Assembly (NCBI RefSeq): GCF_020382885.2 | Contig: NC_058496.1 | Span: forward strand, 17,402,501 to 17,466,500 | Source: Scatophagus argus | Lineage: Eukaryota; Chordata; Actinopteri; Scatophagidae | DNA: 64,000 bases | Direction: 5' to 3' | Part shown: positions 1-13,700 of the stretch, one piece after another | Position numbering within the stretch: the first letter of the stretch is position 1 | Layout of the letters: every line of letters begins with the position of its first letter | Notes under the pieces: generated by a model | What the model was told of the DNA's origin: nothing | Databases searched by the model: none | The model's input: only the letters and a program-made list of their open reading frames with translations | Made by a program: the position numbers and the translations under genes

Positions 1-1273
1 AGTGCATATGCACTTAGTCATGCCTATAAGTGAATGTGTTTTAATGTGAAAAACAATAGGGTCCCAGGAGTCCCTCAGGCGTGAAGGAGCAGCAACAGCA
101 GTCAGTATCTGCAGCAGGAACAACCTCTAGTGAGGAAACTGTCCACATGCAGCAAAAAACTTCAAAGCCTTCCATGTCCAGCAGACCAGGTTATTTCAAT
201 TAGTCCTCAACAAGAAACCTCCTTCTTCCACAGCTGGACCCCCACCTATCACTCCCAGGAATCAGCTACAGGGGACCCTGTCACTCTGTTTCCTTTCACC
301 CCCCCAAGGACTTTGTTTTGGAAAAGAAGCAGTGAGTCAGGTTCAAAGTGGAGCAGAAGACAGCGGAGTAACATGAGATGACGGTCTGTCCAGCATGTGG
401 CTGTTGCCAGACGATACATGCCTGCTCTGGCTTGAAGAGGGGATGATGCTTCATTTATGAGCTCCAAGCAGTAGTGCATATTCTCTCGCTCTCTCTCCCT
501 CTCTCTCACACACACACACTACTCCTTAAAAAATAAACTCTTTTCCCACTGATTTTTAATTAAAGCTTTCATAGATGCATTTAGTCCATTTTTGTCTTCA
601 AACACAAATATGTTACAGTGCCAAGAAAACTCAGAAAGCAAGAGCTGATATAGTGCAAAAAGGTGACCTTTATGTAACATTTTTAGATTTTTCTGGCTCA
701 GTCACTCAGAAAAAACCCTTCGTTTGACTGAAGGCGGCGAGCCCACACAAAGGCTACATGTGAGTTCAGAGTCTTTCAACCAAAAAAATGATTAGGTTCA
801 CTTCACATTTGACATGAGCATGAACACATCTGGTCCTATTTTAAACTGAACAGGAGAAGGGAGTGTTGACTGTAATGATGATATCTCTGTCTAGTATTTA
901 CACAATTCTCTCTAGCGAAGATCGGACGTCCAGTCATGCAAAACGGGAATATAAAAACAATCTTGTGGCATTTTTTTCTTTACTTCAATACCCTCAATCC
1001 TCACCCCATGCGCCATTTACCATGACTGGGAAGTGTTCCAAACTAAACAAGAGGAAAAACATGAGACCAAACAACAAGTTGAAAACCTAACCAGTGCCTG
1101 AGGTTTTCCTGATAAGGTCAACAGGTCAAGACAAGACCATCATCCTAATGAACAACACGGCTGTATGTGATCTCCAAATGCTCAGCTTGAAACATATTTG
1201 TTGCCACAGGCCACATAGTTGAAGGTTTCAGTGTGAAGCGGTGTGATCCATAATCTGAAAGGACTTTGGTTGT
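1..1273 (-). other. Probable susd2 3' UTR and downstream sequence
   Basis: No coding exon is seen here. The stretch follows the susd2 stop codon. Two ATTAAA-type signals on the minus strand (TTTAAT on the plus strand, near 40-45 and 553-558) could end the transcript, but neither is the standard AATAAA, so the 3' end is not fixed. Confidence 0.4.
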
Positions 1274-1325
1274 TTAGCAAGTTTGCTCTTGGGTCACCAT
1301 CTGGTCTGGTGTTTCACTTTTCTCC
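1274..1325 (-). CDS. susd2: susd2 exon 14: cytoplasmic tail and stop
   Basis: A TTTGTATTTTCAG acceptor is followed by an open stretch in the required phase 2. It encodes [17 protein letters not shown] and then TAA at 1274-1276. The total coding length becomes exactly divisible by three. A short polar tail fits SUSD2. Other acceptors in this 3.7-kb interval could give different short tails, for example near 2678, but this one has the best acceptor and the longest sensible tail. Confidence 0.68.
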
Positions 1326-3740
1326 CTGAAAATACAAATAAACGAAGAGTCACTGAAACAACTCTAGAATTTAAGAATAAACATGAAAAAGCGACACTAA
1401 TAATAAGACATATTTTAGTATCAACACTTCCATAAGTATGTCGTTATTTCAGTGATGCTTGTCCTCACCTTTCCAAAGTTATTTTTGGGAAACTGTCATC
1501 CAGGCTGCATGTCCTGCTGAATAAGTGAAGTAATGTGGTGCACTGTTTTAATCTAAACTGACTGCAGGAAAATTGTCTGGTGACCTTGCATCAGGCCAGG
1601 GATCATTTTCAAATCAGCTCTTAATAACAGGGATTTACTGCTCTTATTAATAGTGTTTTATTAAAAGTGCCTCTAAAAGTTGGTTACTCATTAGCTGACA
1701 CTTGCAAAACAGGGATATAAATGTTGAAGGGCAAATGTTCTAAGCCCTCCATGGACCTTAAGCTAGTAATGCATTAGTTGGTTTGTGATATTATATCCAC
1801 TGCTTTACAGTAAAGATTAACAAGCTTAGGATAATCGCCTTTGAACTTGATCAAGCAGCGACCACAAGGAGACACATGTTATTTGATTAAAATATCCACC
1901 ACACTGTACTTCACTCATCACAGATTTATCATGTCCCGCTTCCTTTAAACATCTTAAAAAGTCAGGTTTGCCTCCTGTCCATACCTGCCCATGCAGTATG
2001 TTCATTAATTCATTCGTCCTTTATTTTAACTTGCAGACACAATGAAGTAGAGACCTCATTTACAACATAGCTAAGAATAAAACAACAGATAAAAGATCCC
2101 AAAATAGTAAAAAAAAACACAAATGGGAAGCAGAGAAAATGGCGATAATAGTAAAGTAGTAAAATTAATAAAAAGCCAAATTAGTAAAATATTAAAACCT
2201 TAGAAGTAAGTAAAATAATGAATAATAACTCAAATAGATGTGTCAGCTAAAACAAGAACAGCTGGAAGCAAAAATGGAAGCAAAATGTAACTAAAAATTG
2301 CTTTAAGGTTAAAACTTCTTTAGATTGCACACTGGCAGAGGTCTTGGTTCTTGTAATTGTTTCCCTGTACCGACTATGAAAAGGTCATTTCCAATGCATA
2401 TGTAACACTCAACTGAAGCTAATATTAGGCTCCAGCCATCTCAGTCGGTCAAATCAAGTGGTTATCTCCCAAGGTTACAGTTTGCAAACATTTATAGATT
2501 GAAATTCCTTCATAGTGTTACTGTCCTTCCACAAGAGGAGAGCAGGGAACCATTGTCTGAGGAATCACAAAGGAGTTTTGCACTAAAAAGAGATCCAATT
2601 GTACTATATGGGACTGCAGAGGCCTCGTGCAACTTCAGCTGAGTCTTTCAGTCATTTTTTACACAGAATAAGGACTGAGGAAGGGATCTCTTAAACAGTC
2701 AACAGTACAAAACCAGAAATGTGAGTATTGTTTTAGGACAGACATGAAAAAAATCCTCTAACCTTCACTTGGATGGGATTGGTTTCTCTGGTCTCTCATC
2801 ACTCAACTCACACGCAGAGAGATAAAAGTAAAGATAAACTTTGTCACCTTGCTGTAATGTCAAGTTTGCTGCTGTGCTTGCTGATCTACCCTTTGTATAG
2901 TCAAACCAATTTTATGCATAGCAAGCTACATGTATTTAACACTATTGCAGCTAGCAGTCGAAGTAAAAGCAGCGTAAAAGACATCTAGAGAGAGATATTT
3001 AAGTTTGTTAAACCTATCTTTTTTATTCATTAAGTTACAGGTAAAAGTAGTTGTAAATAAAACTAATAGTGTGGCCAGTGGCTAAAGTGCCATCAGGAAC
3101 AACTTTTATAAAATGGGGATTTCTATTACCCACCTCCCTTTGTAATATTAATCACTACAAAATGGGGATGTTGACTATAATAACTTGTGTGAAATGAAAA
3201 TCTAAAAACAATGAGCTGTAAATTTTATGCAGAGATTACCATCAGTGAGTCAAATAATGACAAAAGGCTGATAAAAGGCTTCCCAAACTCAGTACAAATC
3301 TCTGAACATTAATAATTGACTCAATGCTAATATTTTGCCATCACATTTCTTTTCAGACACACAGGTGAGATATGTTGCTAGAATTTCCTGGCATTTGGAT
3401 ATTGAGACAGTTTACCTCACTTTACCAAATGTGCTTCCTCCCTCACTCCTTCAATCCATTTTGAATCCTCTGCCAGGTTCAGACAAAGCCCCCCCTCCTT
3501 CCACACACACACACACACACACACACCTTTTTGATGTGTCATATAGCAGCAGTGAAGAAGACATGATGGTACACACACACAAACAGACACACATCTTAGG
3601 GTGTAATGACTTTCCTGCTTCTGTGGTGAGCTGCCAGCAGACCTGTTGAAACCTGCTGAGTAACCCTAGATGTGGAAAGTACCCATGCAAGTCTGAGTCT
3701 GAGACACAGGGAACTGAGGAGGCACAACAGGCCTTCACTA

Positions 3741-3777
<37 letters not shown>

Positions 3778-4711
3778 GAGTTGTGTAGTATCACTGCTTC
3801 TTTCCTCCAGACACACAACCCAGACATGATCTGAAATACAGTAAGACCCCAACCACTACCATCCTGACATGCTTCTGATGTTGAGAGAAATCGATGTGTC
3901 TGCACTTGTTTGTAGTACATTTGCATGTGTGTGTGTTCATGCAGTCGGTGTGAGCACTCACACTCAAGGAATGTACAAGATTTCTCCTTAGACAGTTAAG
4001 CTACTGTATGTGCATTGTACTGTATGAGATGTGTGTGCGCCGGGTCTCCTGTACTATCAAGTGTACCTCCCTCACATCTGCAGACCTTTTGACACTCTTC
4101 ATCTCTTTTTACACCTGGCTTCCCATGATCAAGGCATGAACAGGAAGCAGGTGTGCTCCCTCCTTGCTCTCATGACTAGAAAATAAGGCAGTTTCATCAC
4201 CAGACTGTCCCTAGTGCTGCTGGGAGCAGGAGGTGGCTCTTGACTCCTGACATCCATCTTTTTTCCTTCCCTTGCTGGAGTTATGGTGGGGGAAAGCCCA
4301 AATGAAGTCTATGAGGCCATAAAACAAGCCTTTAATTTGCTTGTATACACCCAGGAGCTAGCGCTGCTATTAGCCTCTCGTTCATCTGGACTGCAGTCAT
4401 AACTACAGTCCCACAGGGTATATGGGTTTGTGTGGCTCGATCAGATCAGAAAGAAAATTTATGAGTAATGATGAAGAGGCTGGGACATGTTGGATATCAA
4501 ACAGGCAGGTGGGATTCATTGCTTTTGTGTTTCTGCGTCTTTATTGGAGAAGTAAAAAGGTTTTGACTATTGGGAGGAAATGGGAGGGGAAGAAGACCTC
4601 TAGCTATGTACTGGTTTCACAAGATAACTGCCTCTTATTTCAAACATATAATCTATCTATTCAAAGACACAATAAAAGACACATGGGCAGCTATGGCTGG
4701 AGGCCTGCGGA

Positions 4712-4742
<31 letters not shown>

Positions 4743-7700
4743 CAAGCCATTATTTTGTCATAAGTCAGTGTTTGTCTGAACTGTGAAATGTTTCTGTGTG
4801 AGAGGGAGAGAGCCAGAGGGTTTTAATTTAATTCTAAATTGGTTTTAGTCTCATCTTAAAGTTAGAAGAAGATATTCATAAAATAAACCACATTTTTTAC
4901 AAACTATATAACTATAACTATAACTTAAACTTCTGAACAGGGCAATTGCAAACGCTAACACTGACTTAATATTTGCTTCTTGTTTCCTATATAGCGTTTT
5001 GTAGCACCAGTGGAACTGAGGGACTGATTCTTCTGTGAAGTGAATTGTGTAAACCCACCTTCGTTGTTTCCTGTTGTGCAGTTTGATCATCACCCCCATT
5101 GTGACCAGTGCTGAGAGGGAGCCAACAGCACCGAGTACAAACCCCACTTTGTCATCTGTGAAAATCATACCAACAGAGAATTATTCACTGCTATCAGCCA
5201 TTGATCCTTCTACACAATCCATCCATCCTCCAAAGCTTTTAATACTTGGATCAATACAAAGTCAGAAGGCAAACAGGGAAGCAGTGATGTCAGAATCATG
5301 AGGGAAAACTGAACAAGAGAGAGAAAACAATCAACAGTCACAGTTCCTTTGAGCAAGACATCCAGCAGTAGAGAATGGTGGTTAAATCTCCCAGGTAAGG
5401 ATGGGTATAACAGTCTGAGCGTGTAGCTAGGTGTGGCTAAAATCTACCATGCATTTTTAATCTGGGTAAATAAAGGACTGTGATCCAAAAAACTTGCTAG
5501 ACCAACTGAAGGTTTTCTGTAAACATGCGAGTGTAAGTTGTTGCCTTGCAAAATTCAACTGTGGGCCAGTTATTTGGCTAAAAGTACTCCTAATCTTAAT
5601 ACAAACTGGACTGAATTTGTTTCTGTATAAATGTAACTTCACTGTACTGAATTTACTGCACAACTCAAATTTAAACCTGCAAGAGGCAAAGGAGTTTCAA
5701 GTCACAACTTGTGCAAGTGATAACCACACATCATCGGTTACGGCACTCTCTCCTTCTTGTCCATTTGTTACATATTTAGCAAATGTTTACAAATGGAAAT
5801 CCATCATGGCACTCCCTGTGGAATAGTGGTAATAATATAAGGCTAATGATACTTATATACAAAGAGCTTACTGCTATCAAGGAAAACTGGCATTCATGTA
5901 CGGCTGTGAGAAACGTTAGTCTATTTTACGTGAATATTATATATAATATTTTTTTTATACTCTGCACTTTTCTCCTTTCTTGGTCGGGAATACTGCATGT
6001 GCAATGTCTGTAAAAACAAGAATTTCCCTCCAGGGATTAATAAAGGAATTCTGATTCTGATTCTGAATATGAATTTAAAAAACTATGAGGGAGTTTAGTC
6101 TTCGTGCCTGTTTAGAGTTTACATGCAGGTCAAGTGCAGTCATCCAATAAAAGGTCTGCTGTGTTCTGCCAATATCTCAGTAAATGCATGAATCAATTTT
6201 TATGTATTACCAACAAAATAAAAATTATATACTGGCCTCAAACACACATAATGAGCACAAGATAGGATGGACTTCTCCCTTGCTGCTGCCTTCACATTGT
6301 TTGCACCTGTGTCTGCAATCAAATTATAACATCTGAAACTTTCCTTGGGGTCTTGGCAAATTCAGTAAACCATTTTTCCAATATATTTGTCTTTTCATAC
6401 AGTATCCTGAGTCATTTTTTTTCAAATGCAAGCAAATATGCAGAAGTTATGAGAAAGATAATTATCAAAGTACAGTCACCCTCTAATGCACGAATGCAAC
6501 ATGTGTCAAGCATGGTACATGTTTGTCAGGTAGGCACCACAGGTGACAGTCCTTTAAAATGTCATCAGCCTCGGAACGTCAAATACAAACACACACACAT
6601 GTATGCGGAAGCACAGTGAAATACACACCCATGTGTACAAATACTCCCTGAAGTTTGTAACCAATCAGTTTTGTTACACATGGCCAAGCCTTGGATGAAG
6701 GACCACTTCAGGACCACTGGCGTCAAACTGCTCCACATTGAAGCCTTCGGCATCAGTGCGACATGATGCCCAGAGTATAACTGTACTGGGACTGGCAATC
6801 AATCAGTGTTAACACTCACTGTTTTCCTTCTTTTCCTGCTGGCAAAACCCCAAAGCTATCTTATTACTCCACTGAACCCGTCTGCATTGATCAAATAGTA
6901 AAGCTCCAGGGAGCAATAGCACTCAGTTTGGAACACTACATTTCTAGTCAGAGGGGATTAACATATGACAGACTTCATGGGGTTGGTGTGAATATGTTGA
7001 AGGTGACAGAAAAGAACGAGAGGTGTTTTTTTTCCTGCGTTTCAAAGATGGTGAATAATGTATATCACCCAATCTGAATCGTCTGTGTCCAGATGGAAAT
7101 ATATAAGTCTCACAATTTGCTTCAAATTGAAACTAAAAAACTAAAATTTCTAAGCTCACCATCATTCAGTCCCTTTTCCAGTTTTTATCTCTGAAAGAAG
7201 CTGCAAACAGCTGATACCAATCAGAAATCCAAGACTGTTTTCATAACGTCCACACGCCCTTCAGCTAGTCTCTTATCACATAAAGCATTTCTTACGATAG
7301 AGATGAGTTTTTGTGACAGAGCTGATATCATCTTAAAATAATTCATCTGCTTTCCTTCTCCCTGGTAACAGTGTGTGTCTCTGTACCAAGCTACTGTTGC
7401 CATCTGATATGTGTATCTCACCCTGTCTCACTCAATATGATGGGTGCAGTATTCTTGGAATGTGAACCTTGTGTTAGAAGGCAAACTTCAGACATGAAAT
7501 GTTCCACACACAAACTTAACAAGCACCTGGTTGCATAAACACACTGAAAAAACAGTTAGCTAAAACATTTCTCATCTCTAAACCTGCTTATTGAGACCAT
7601 CCATTGTCAAAGATTCACATTCGGGTTCTGTTTATGAATAAAAAGTCTACACACAGCAGCAGCTTTGGAAGATAAAGGAATTAGTCTCAGCCTCAGCAGC

Positions 7701-10700
7701 TATTCTTTCTTGTTGTCTGGAATCCTGTATGTAAATATGTGCAGTATACCCCCAAAAGATGTGAATGTTTCTTATTTCAAACTTGCTAATGATAATAATG
7801 AGCTGGTAATTGATTAGTTACTATGGTGTTAAGATAGTAAACATCAACCTCACACCAGTGTACAGTTCTACCCAGGTGTTTAGTTTCCCTCTAGACATTT
7901 TCTTTTTTTTTCTTTTTTTCTTTTTACCAAATCATAACTTCTATTTATTTATTTTTTTCCAAATGTGCTGAGATACACAGTCTTTCCATGCATTCTGCAG
8001 AAAGAACCCTTGGGGTACTCACTGCTCCGCCTCACTTGCTGCATTGTAGAAAAGAATCCCCTTGCAGCCCCAAAAGCATTTTTTCCATCACCACCACCAT
8101 AAATGAATTATCACTCTTTCTACTGTGAATTTTTGACTTTATATTTATAAAACTTTCCTCAAATCTGAGCTGAGCGAGAACAAGCAGAGAGAAACACGAC
8201 AGTGTATCCAGAAAATAAACCCCAGAAGGTATTTTTGATGTTGTTGATGCATGGACCAGACAAGCAGTTCCAGTTGTACTGAATAGGTGCCATCTTTGTA
8301 TCTGGCATCTAGTTTTATTTACACATCCATGAGCATATGCAAACATCCCGGTTATCCTGGAAACAGGAGTGTAGTTGGGTGGCGTTAAAGGATGTGGGCA
8401 AACCTCCAGTGCAAGGCAGATAAGATTAAACATGTCAATTAACTTCAGTCTTTGCTGCTATTTGCTAACTGCTAACAAACAGAACAATTTGCATATTTCT
8501 AAGTAAAAGCTGAGTTCGGTCAAATAGATTTCTAATCCACATGCCTGACTAGACAAGCAAAAAGAAACACATTAACCTTAAATATTATAAAACCGTTGGT
8601 TCTTATACAAACTATGTGGAAAAAAAATGTTGATTTTATTTCCTTCATTTAACATTATCATACACTTAAGATATAGCTTTATACACAGCATTTTCTTCCT
8701 GGTAATGCAAAGCAAAAAATGATGAACACGAAAATCCAACACAATACAATAAGAAATTACAGAGGTGAAGCTAGTACTGGCTGCAAATCTTCGAAGCAAT
8801 TAACTTCAGATTCAGACCTTACAACAGCACAGAGCGAGCCCTCATCACATATCTCAAGGACCTCTGCACAATGCAAATTGTCCAGGTTTTTAGGAAAATT
8901 TGGTTTAACTTTGAGATTTCTATATTTCTCACCAGTTTAAAGACAACAATAAAACAGCACCATAAACTACGCACACACTTCCGTGTCATCAGCATGAGAT
9001 TAGGAAAAAGAAAAAGGACAGTGGCAGGAAGTGAAAATTAGAGCACAACAGAGAGATGGTCGACAAGCGATGTGTGAGCAACGTGACTGGTATAAAAGTC
9101 TCAAGCAGCTCTCGAGTGGCATTTTCAACAACTCTTTCTTCTACACAACCTGCATTTGCCAACCACTTCTGTCTCTCTCATGGCTCCCGACTGCTTTATC
9201 GCAGGGGAATCTGAGGAGAGAATCACAGACAGAAAATTGAGTGCAGCTTTGTCTTGCAACCCACGTCACTTTTTCCTGTGAAATCGCTCTAGACCTCTCT
9301 GGCAGCTGTCACCTTTCCTTTAATCACTTTCTTCTCCTCTGCGCAAGGAACTCTATTAATATTGTAATGTCATCATGGAGGGGTGATCCTGTTATTGGTA
9401 TGCATCTGATACTCAAACAAGGTTATTGTTTTTCAGAGGACCGTGACAAGGCACAGGCATGCTAATAAACTCTACAACATTATACTTCTCAAATCTACCA
9501 CAGCGCAAAACAGTCCACACCTCTGCAACACTCCCATCATACCAGCTGAAAATATCAACATTGATCAACACAATACACCACACCCCTGGCTATAGTCTAA
9601 AGTGGTTATCCACCTCAAACAGGTGAGGCTTTCAGTGATGGGAGAAATTCATGCAGAGATCCACTTTTGCTGGAAGGGACTTTGTGTCACCTCTGCTGAC
9701 AGGCGGCATTTCAACAGTGGCTCATTAAAGTGACTCAGAGAAGAAGTTAAACTGGATGCAGTGGTGTCTGTTGTTCAGCGGCACACCGTTTTCATCTTAA
9801 CCACGACTACAATTCTGTGGCTGTTCAGCCTACACATCATTCTGCAGTGATTCATAGACTGGGGGGGGGGGGGGGGGGGGGGGGGAGAGATGTGTTAGGG
9901 CGTCTCCTGCTTGGTCTGTCTTTAGTGTTGTTTACATGACTAGAGGTCACATTTGAATGCCGTAGGTAACAGCTCATGCAACACCTGCCATTGAGAACCT
10001 CAGGTCATGTTGACGGTTGTTAGCTCTGATTTGTATAATGAGAGTGTAGGAGCAAGTGTGATCAGTGTCACATGGCTAAAACAGCCCAGCTTTGTAATGT
10101 GTGTGCCGCATGTATGTGTGGAAGTGAAGTTCTGCCTCATTTTGTAAGACTGTGTTTATCCGTTCATGTATGTGAATGTGTTTGTGTGGGTGTGTCAGGG
10201 TGACTATATTTATCTCCAGACACATCCAGAAGGAGAATCAAGATCGATGCCAAGCAGGCATGATTTTCACACAACAGGAATTTGAGTCAGTATTTTAGTG
10301 ATGAGGCCAGCTGCAGGTGGGAAGGAACTGTCCTTGTGGCATGTCACGGCTGTATTACTTGCACACTCACTAGGATACTTTCTAAACTTTCTGTCTGATT
10401 ATTCACTGCAGTAATGCCAAAGATATACAATCAGCAGGTATGGTTTTCAGTAAATAGTATAGACAGTATGTAAAACAAATAAAGCTTGATAAGAAACATT
10501 TCTAAACAGCCTTGACCTGGATAACCAAAGCATGAAACAATTATGTTCGCCTCATGAAGGAGTCGGTATCCACTGTGTCCAGTTGTTCTTACACAGGCCT
10601 TCAGATCTGACATATGAAGTCAATTCATCCCTGATTACTATCAGGAGGAAGTCTCTGTTTGCACCTCTAACAAGGAAAAGATGGAAGACTGGGGTGAAGC

Positions 10701-13700
10701 CACAAAGGGATGAAAGTGGAAGTGGATCTCAAGTCAACTGGCTGAGTTTCTCTCATTCTGGTCTTCATGGCCAGTGTGTCGATTAAGTCAAAACCCTTGA
10801 AATTCTTCTTCTCTTCTTGAAACATTTGCTTTTACTCTTCCCCAAGACAAAACTCAGCCTGCTTCACACCACACCATAGCATAAACGGAGGCATTAACCT
10901 GCTCCCTCACAAACATAAGACTCAAGGAATATAGAGGGAAACACTGACACCTGATGGCGACATCTGACAACTACAACAACACTGGTTGAGAGTTCACAGT
11001 TGGGGTGATGAATGAAACCATTAGACGGGCCCATGTGTTTGCAATTTACAAACAGGGCTCCAAGACAATCCAGGATCAGAAGTTTATAGCTTTGTACCTA
11101 ATCTGCATGAGCAACAGAGAGCCAAATCCACTGCTTTCAAAGAGAGTGGATGAGAAGAAGCGGATTCCCAAAGTCCCTCTCAGTTTTCATTGTAGGATGC
11201 TGCCAATCATACAGAATATAAAGCATGTGAGGAGTTAGTAGAGAAGTAAGTGACTTTATGTAGTGCTTTTCTGGAGCAAAACAAAAAAGAAGGAAAACAA
11301 CTTTGCACACTTATTAAAATGATTTAAACTTGAAAAATTGAAGGCTTTGCATGTATTAGCACAAATTAAATGATATCATTCCTGTGAGGAAAGTATATGA
11401 CACTTGAGTCCTTTGATCCTTTGGTTTTCTATGTAGTGTAGTATGAAACCCAACATTCTTAAAGTTAAAATATCCGAGATAAATAATGACTATTTTTATT
11501 TTCTCTCATTTTCAATGAGGAATGTCATAACCAATAGGGATTATATCAAAATCTCTTGCATTTTGTTTTTAATAATATGTGAATTTGGACAGTTGTTAAC
11601 AGGTCCTCAGTTGTCCTCTGGGTTTGACTTCTGAAAAGCAGTTCATGAACGCAAACTTTAAAAAGACTCTCAGGTCAAAGTATCACTTAATGTACAAAGA
11701 GTTTTTCAGATATTGTTTACAGGCCAGACATGAATATATAGACTATAGACTTCATGAATTCAAAGTATTGGTGCTGTTTTCCCCACACACAACACATTTA
11801 TTTTACTCAATACAAACAGATGCTGGTTTACTTTCGGGTTAGAACCAACCTGTTATGCAGTAGGGTTGCTGTCCCGTCCAGGTCCCATCATCCAGACAAG
11901 TGCGCTCTGTTGAACCATACAGTATGTAGCCTTCATTGCAGGTGAAGCTCAAAGTGTTCCCCTCTAGATATTGCGTCCCATTTTTCTTCCCATTGTTCGG
12001 TGTAGGAAGCCAGCCACATGACACCACTAAAAAACAAAAATAACATTCAAAAACCAATATGTAAACCGTTGTGCTGTCTTGAGTTAATGCGTCTAATTTT
12101 TTGAAAAATACAGCTGCATAAACATAGATAACTGACGCTTTCACTGCATTAAGCTTTCTAATGGCATGGATGAATTTCTAAGCAAACACACATAGGCTCC
12201 TACAGGTCCAGTATGTTGTTTTTCAGGCTTTCCGTTATTTTTAAAGATAGAGATAAAACAAGCAATAATAAACGTAAATAATAAATAATGTATTATACAG
12301 TTCCTCTTGAGCATTGAAACAAACAAAACAGATACAACTATAAAGACACTATGTTTTGCCTATGAGTACAGAAGATGAAGAGTCACTGGACACAGGATGA
12401 TCTTGTTTCACGTGGTACCTGGCTCCAGGGCTGCCGTTTGGGCCCGATGCTTTTGGTAGGCCCTGAGTGTTGCGTTTCCCATTGTGAGGCTCCGAGTGGT
12501 CAGGGTATCATATTTACAGAACTCTGCTCCTTTTCCAAAGCACATCGTCAACATGTCTGCCACCAGAGGGTCATCACGTCTCTCAGGTAGAGAAAAGGCA
12601 GGAACAAAAGCAGGATCTTGGCTTGGTGGGAAATAGTAGGAATCCAAAAGGTACTTTGAGTCATATGTGAAAAGGGAAGATTCCTTTGAAATTTTCCCTG
12701 TGGAACAACCAAACACAACACTAGTTAAGATGTGCAGCCAGGCTGCATTGTAGACTGATTCTACACTAACTGAAATGAAAGAAGTATCCGTAATCACACA
12801 AGAGAACATCCTCAACTGCAATACACCTTTTCATCTTTTTTTTTTCTTTTTTCACAAACACACATGCAGCACAACTTCTATATATACAGAGTCAGCCAAC
12901 ATAATGTATACACACATCAGGAAAAAATAAACTTGCATAAATATTTCAATACCAAAATTATTCAGACGTCACGAGATTAACACAAGTTACCTTTGGCCTC
13001 TACAATTGCAAGAGGTGCTCAAAGTGGTGGCCATTGGCTTTGCAGACATTTTTGTGTACGGCGAACTACTGCTTGGGTAACGTTCTTTTCCTGATGTGTG
13101 TATACATTATTTTGGCTGACTCTGTATATATTGTATAAGCCAAGCACATGAAGAAAAACATTAAAAACATGAACTCCCACGATGGATAAAGAAAGAGACT
13201 GACCAATATAAAGCAGTCACAGCAAACGATCAGACACAGTTTACCACATTTATGGTAATTATTGCCACAGCAGCATATGTTTGACCAATTAGACTGCTTG
13301 GCTCCAACTACATATTTTCCATAGCATGGAATTAAAAATAAGAGCGTATGAGGCACGCTATAATTTTGAGATAAGAGCAAACTCTGCGAGGTCAGTGCAG
13401 GACACACACAGGCACACACACGTTGTCAAGGTGTACTTTTGGCACAGACTTTGGTGCATAAAAAATGTCACTCTGTCTGCACCAATAAATCTGTTATCTA
13501 TAACAAGCTTAAACTGGGTGTTTGCTGCAGCTACACTGAAACTAATGATTTCAGTCAGAAGGTCAAGCACATGAAAAGTCAGCTACTCATCCGTTTTGAG
13601 GGATATGCTCTGTAATTACAGCTGAGACTGTTTTCCAGAATAGTGGTTTCCCCCTGATATCACTCTGTAATCTATTGAAGCTGTACTAACTCTAAACATG

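Larger units (their letters stand above)
5156..11849 (-). other. susd2 intron 12 (6.7 kb)
   Basis: This intron separates the ectodomain exons from the membrane exon. It contains a LINE 3' tail (about 5925-6066) and an uninterrupted G25 run (9861-9885). At its 5' end there is an in-frame stop followed by a candidate poly(A) signal (11807-11812). No nested gene was recognised. Confidence 0.75.

Noticed and set aside
3451..3926. Minus-strand open frames of 133 and 61 codons
   Set aside because: They run through CA/TG repeats (Cys-Val runs) inside susd2 intron 13 and have no family features.
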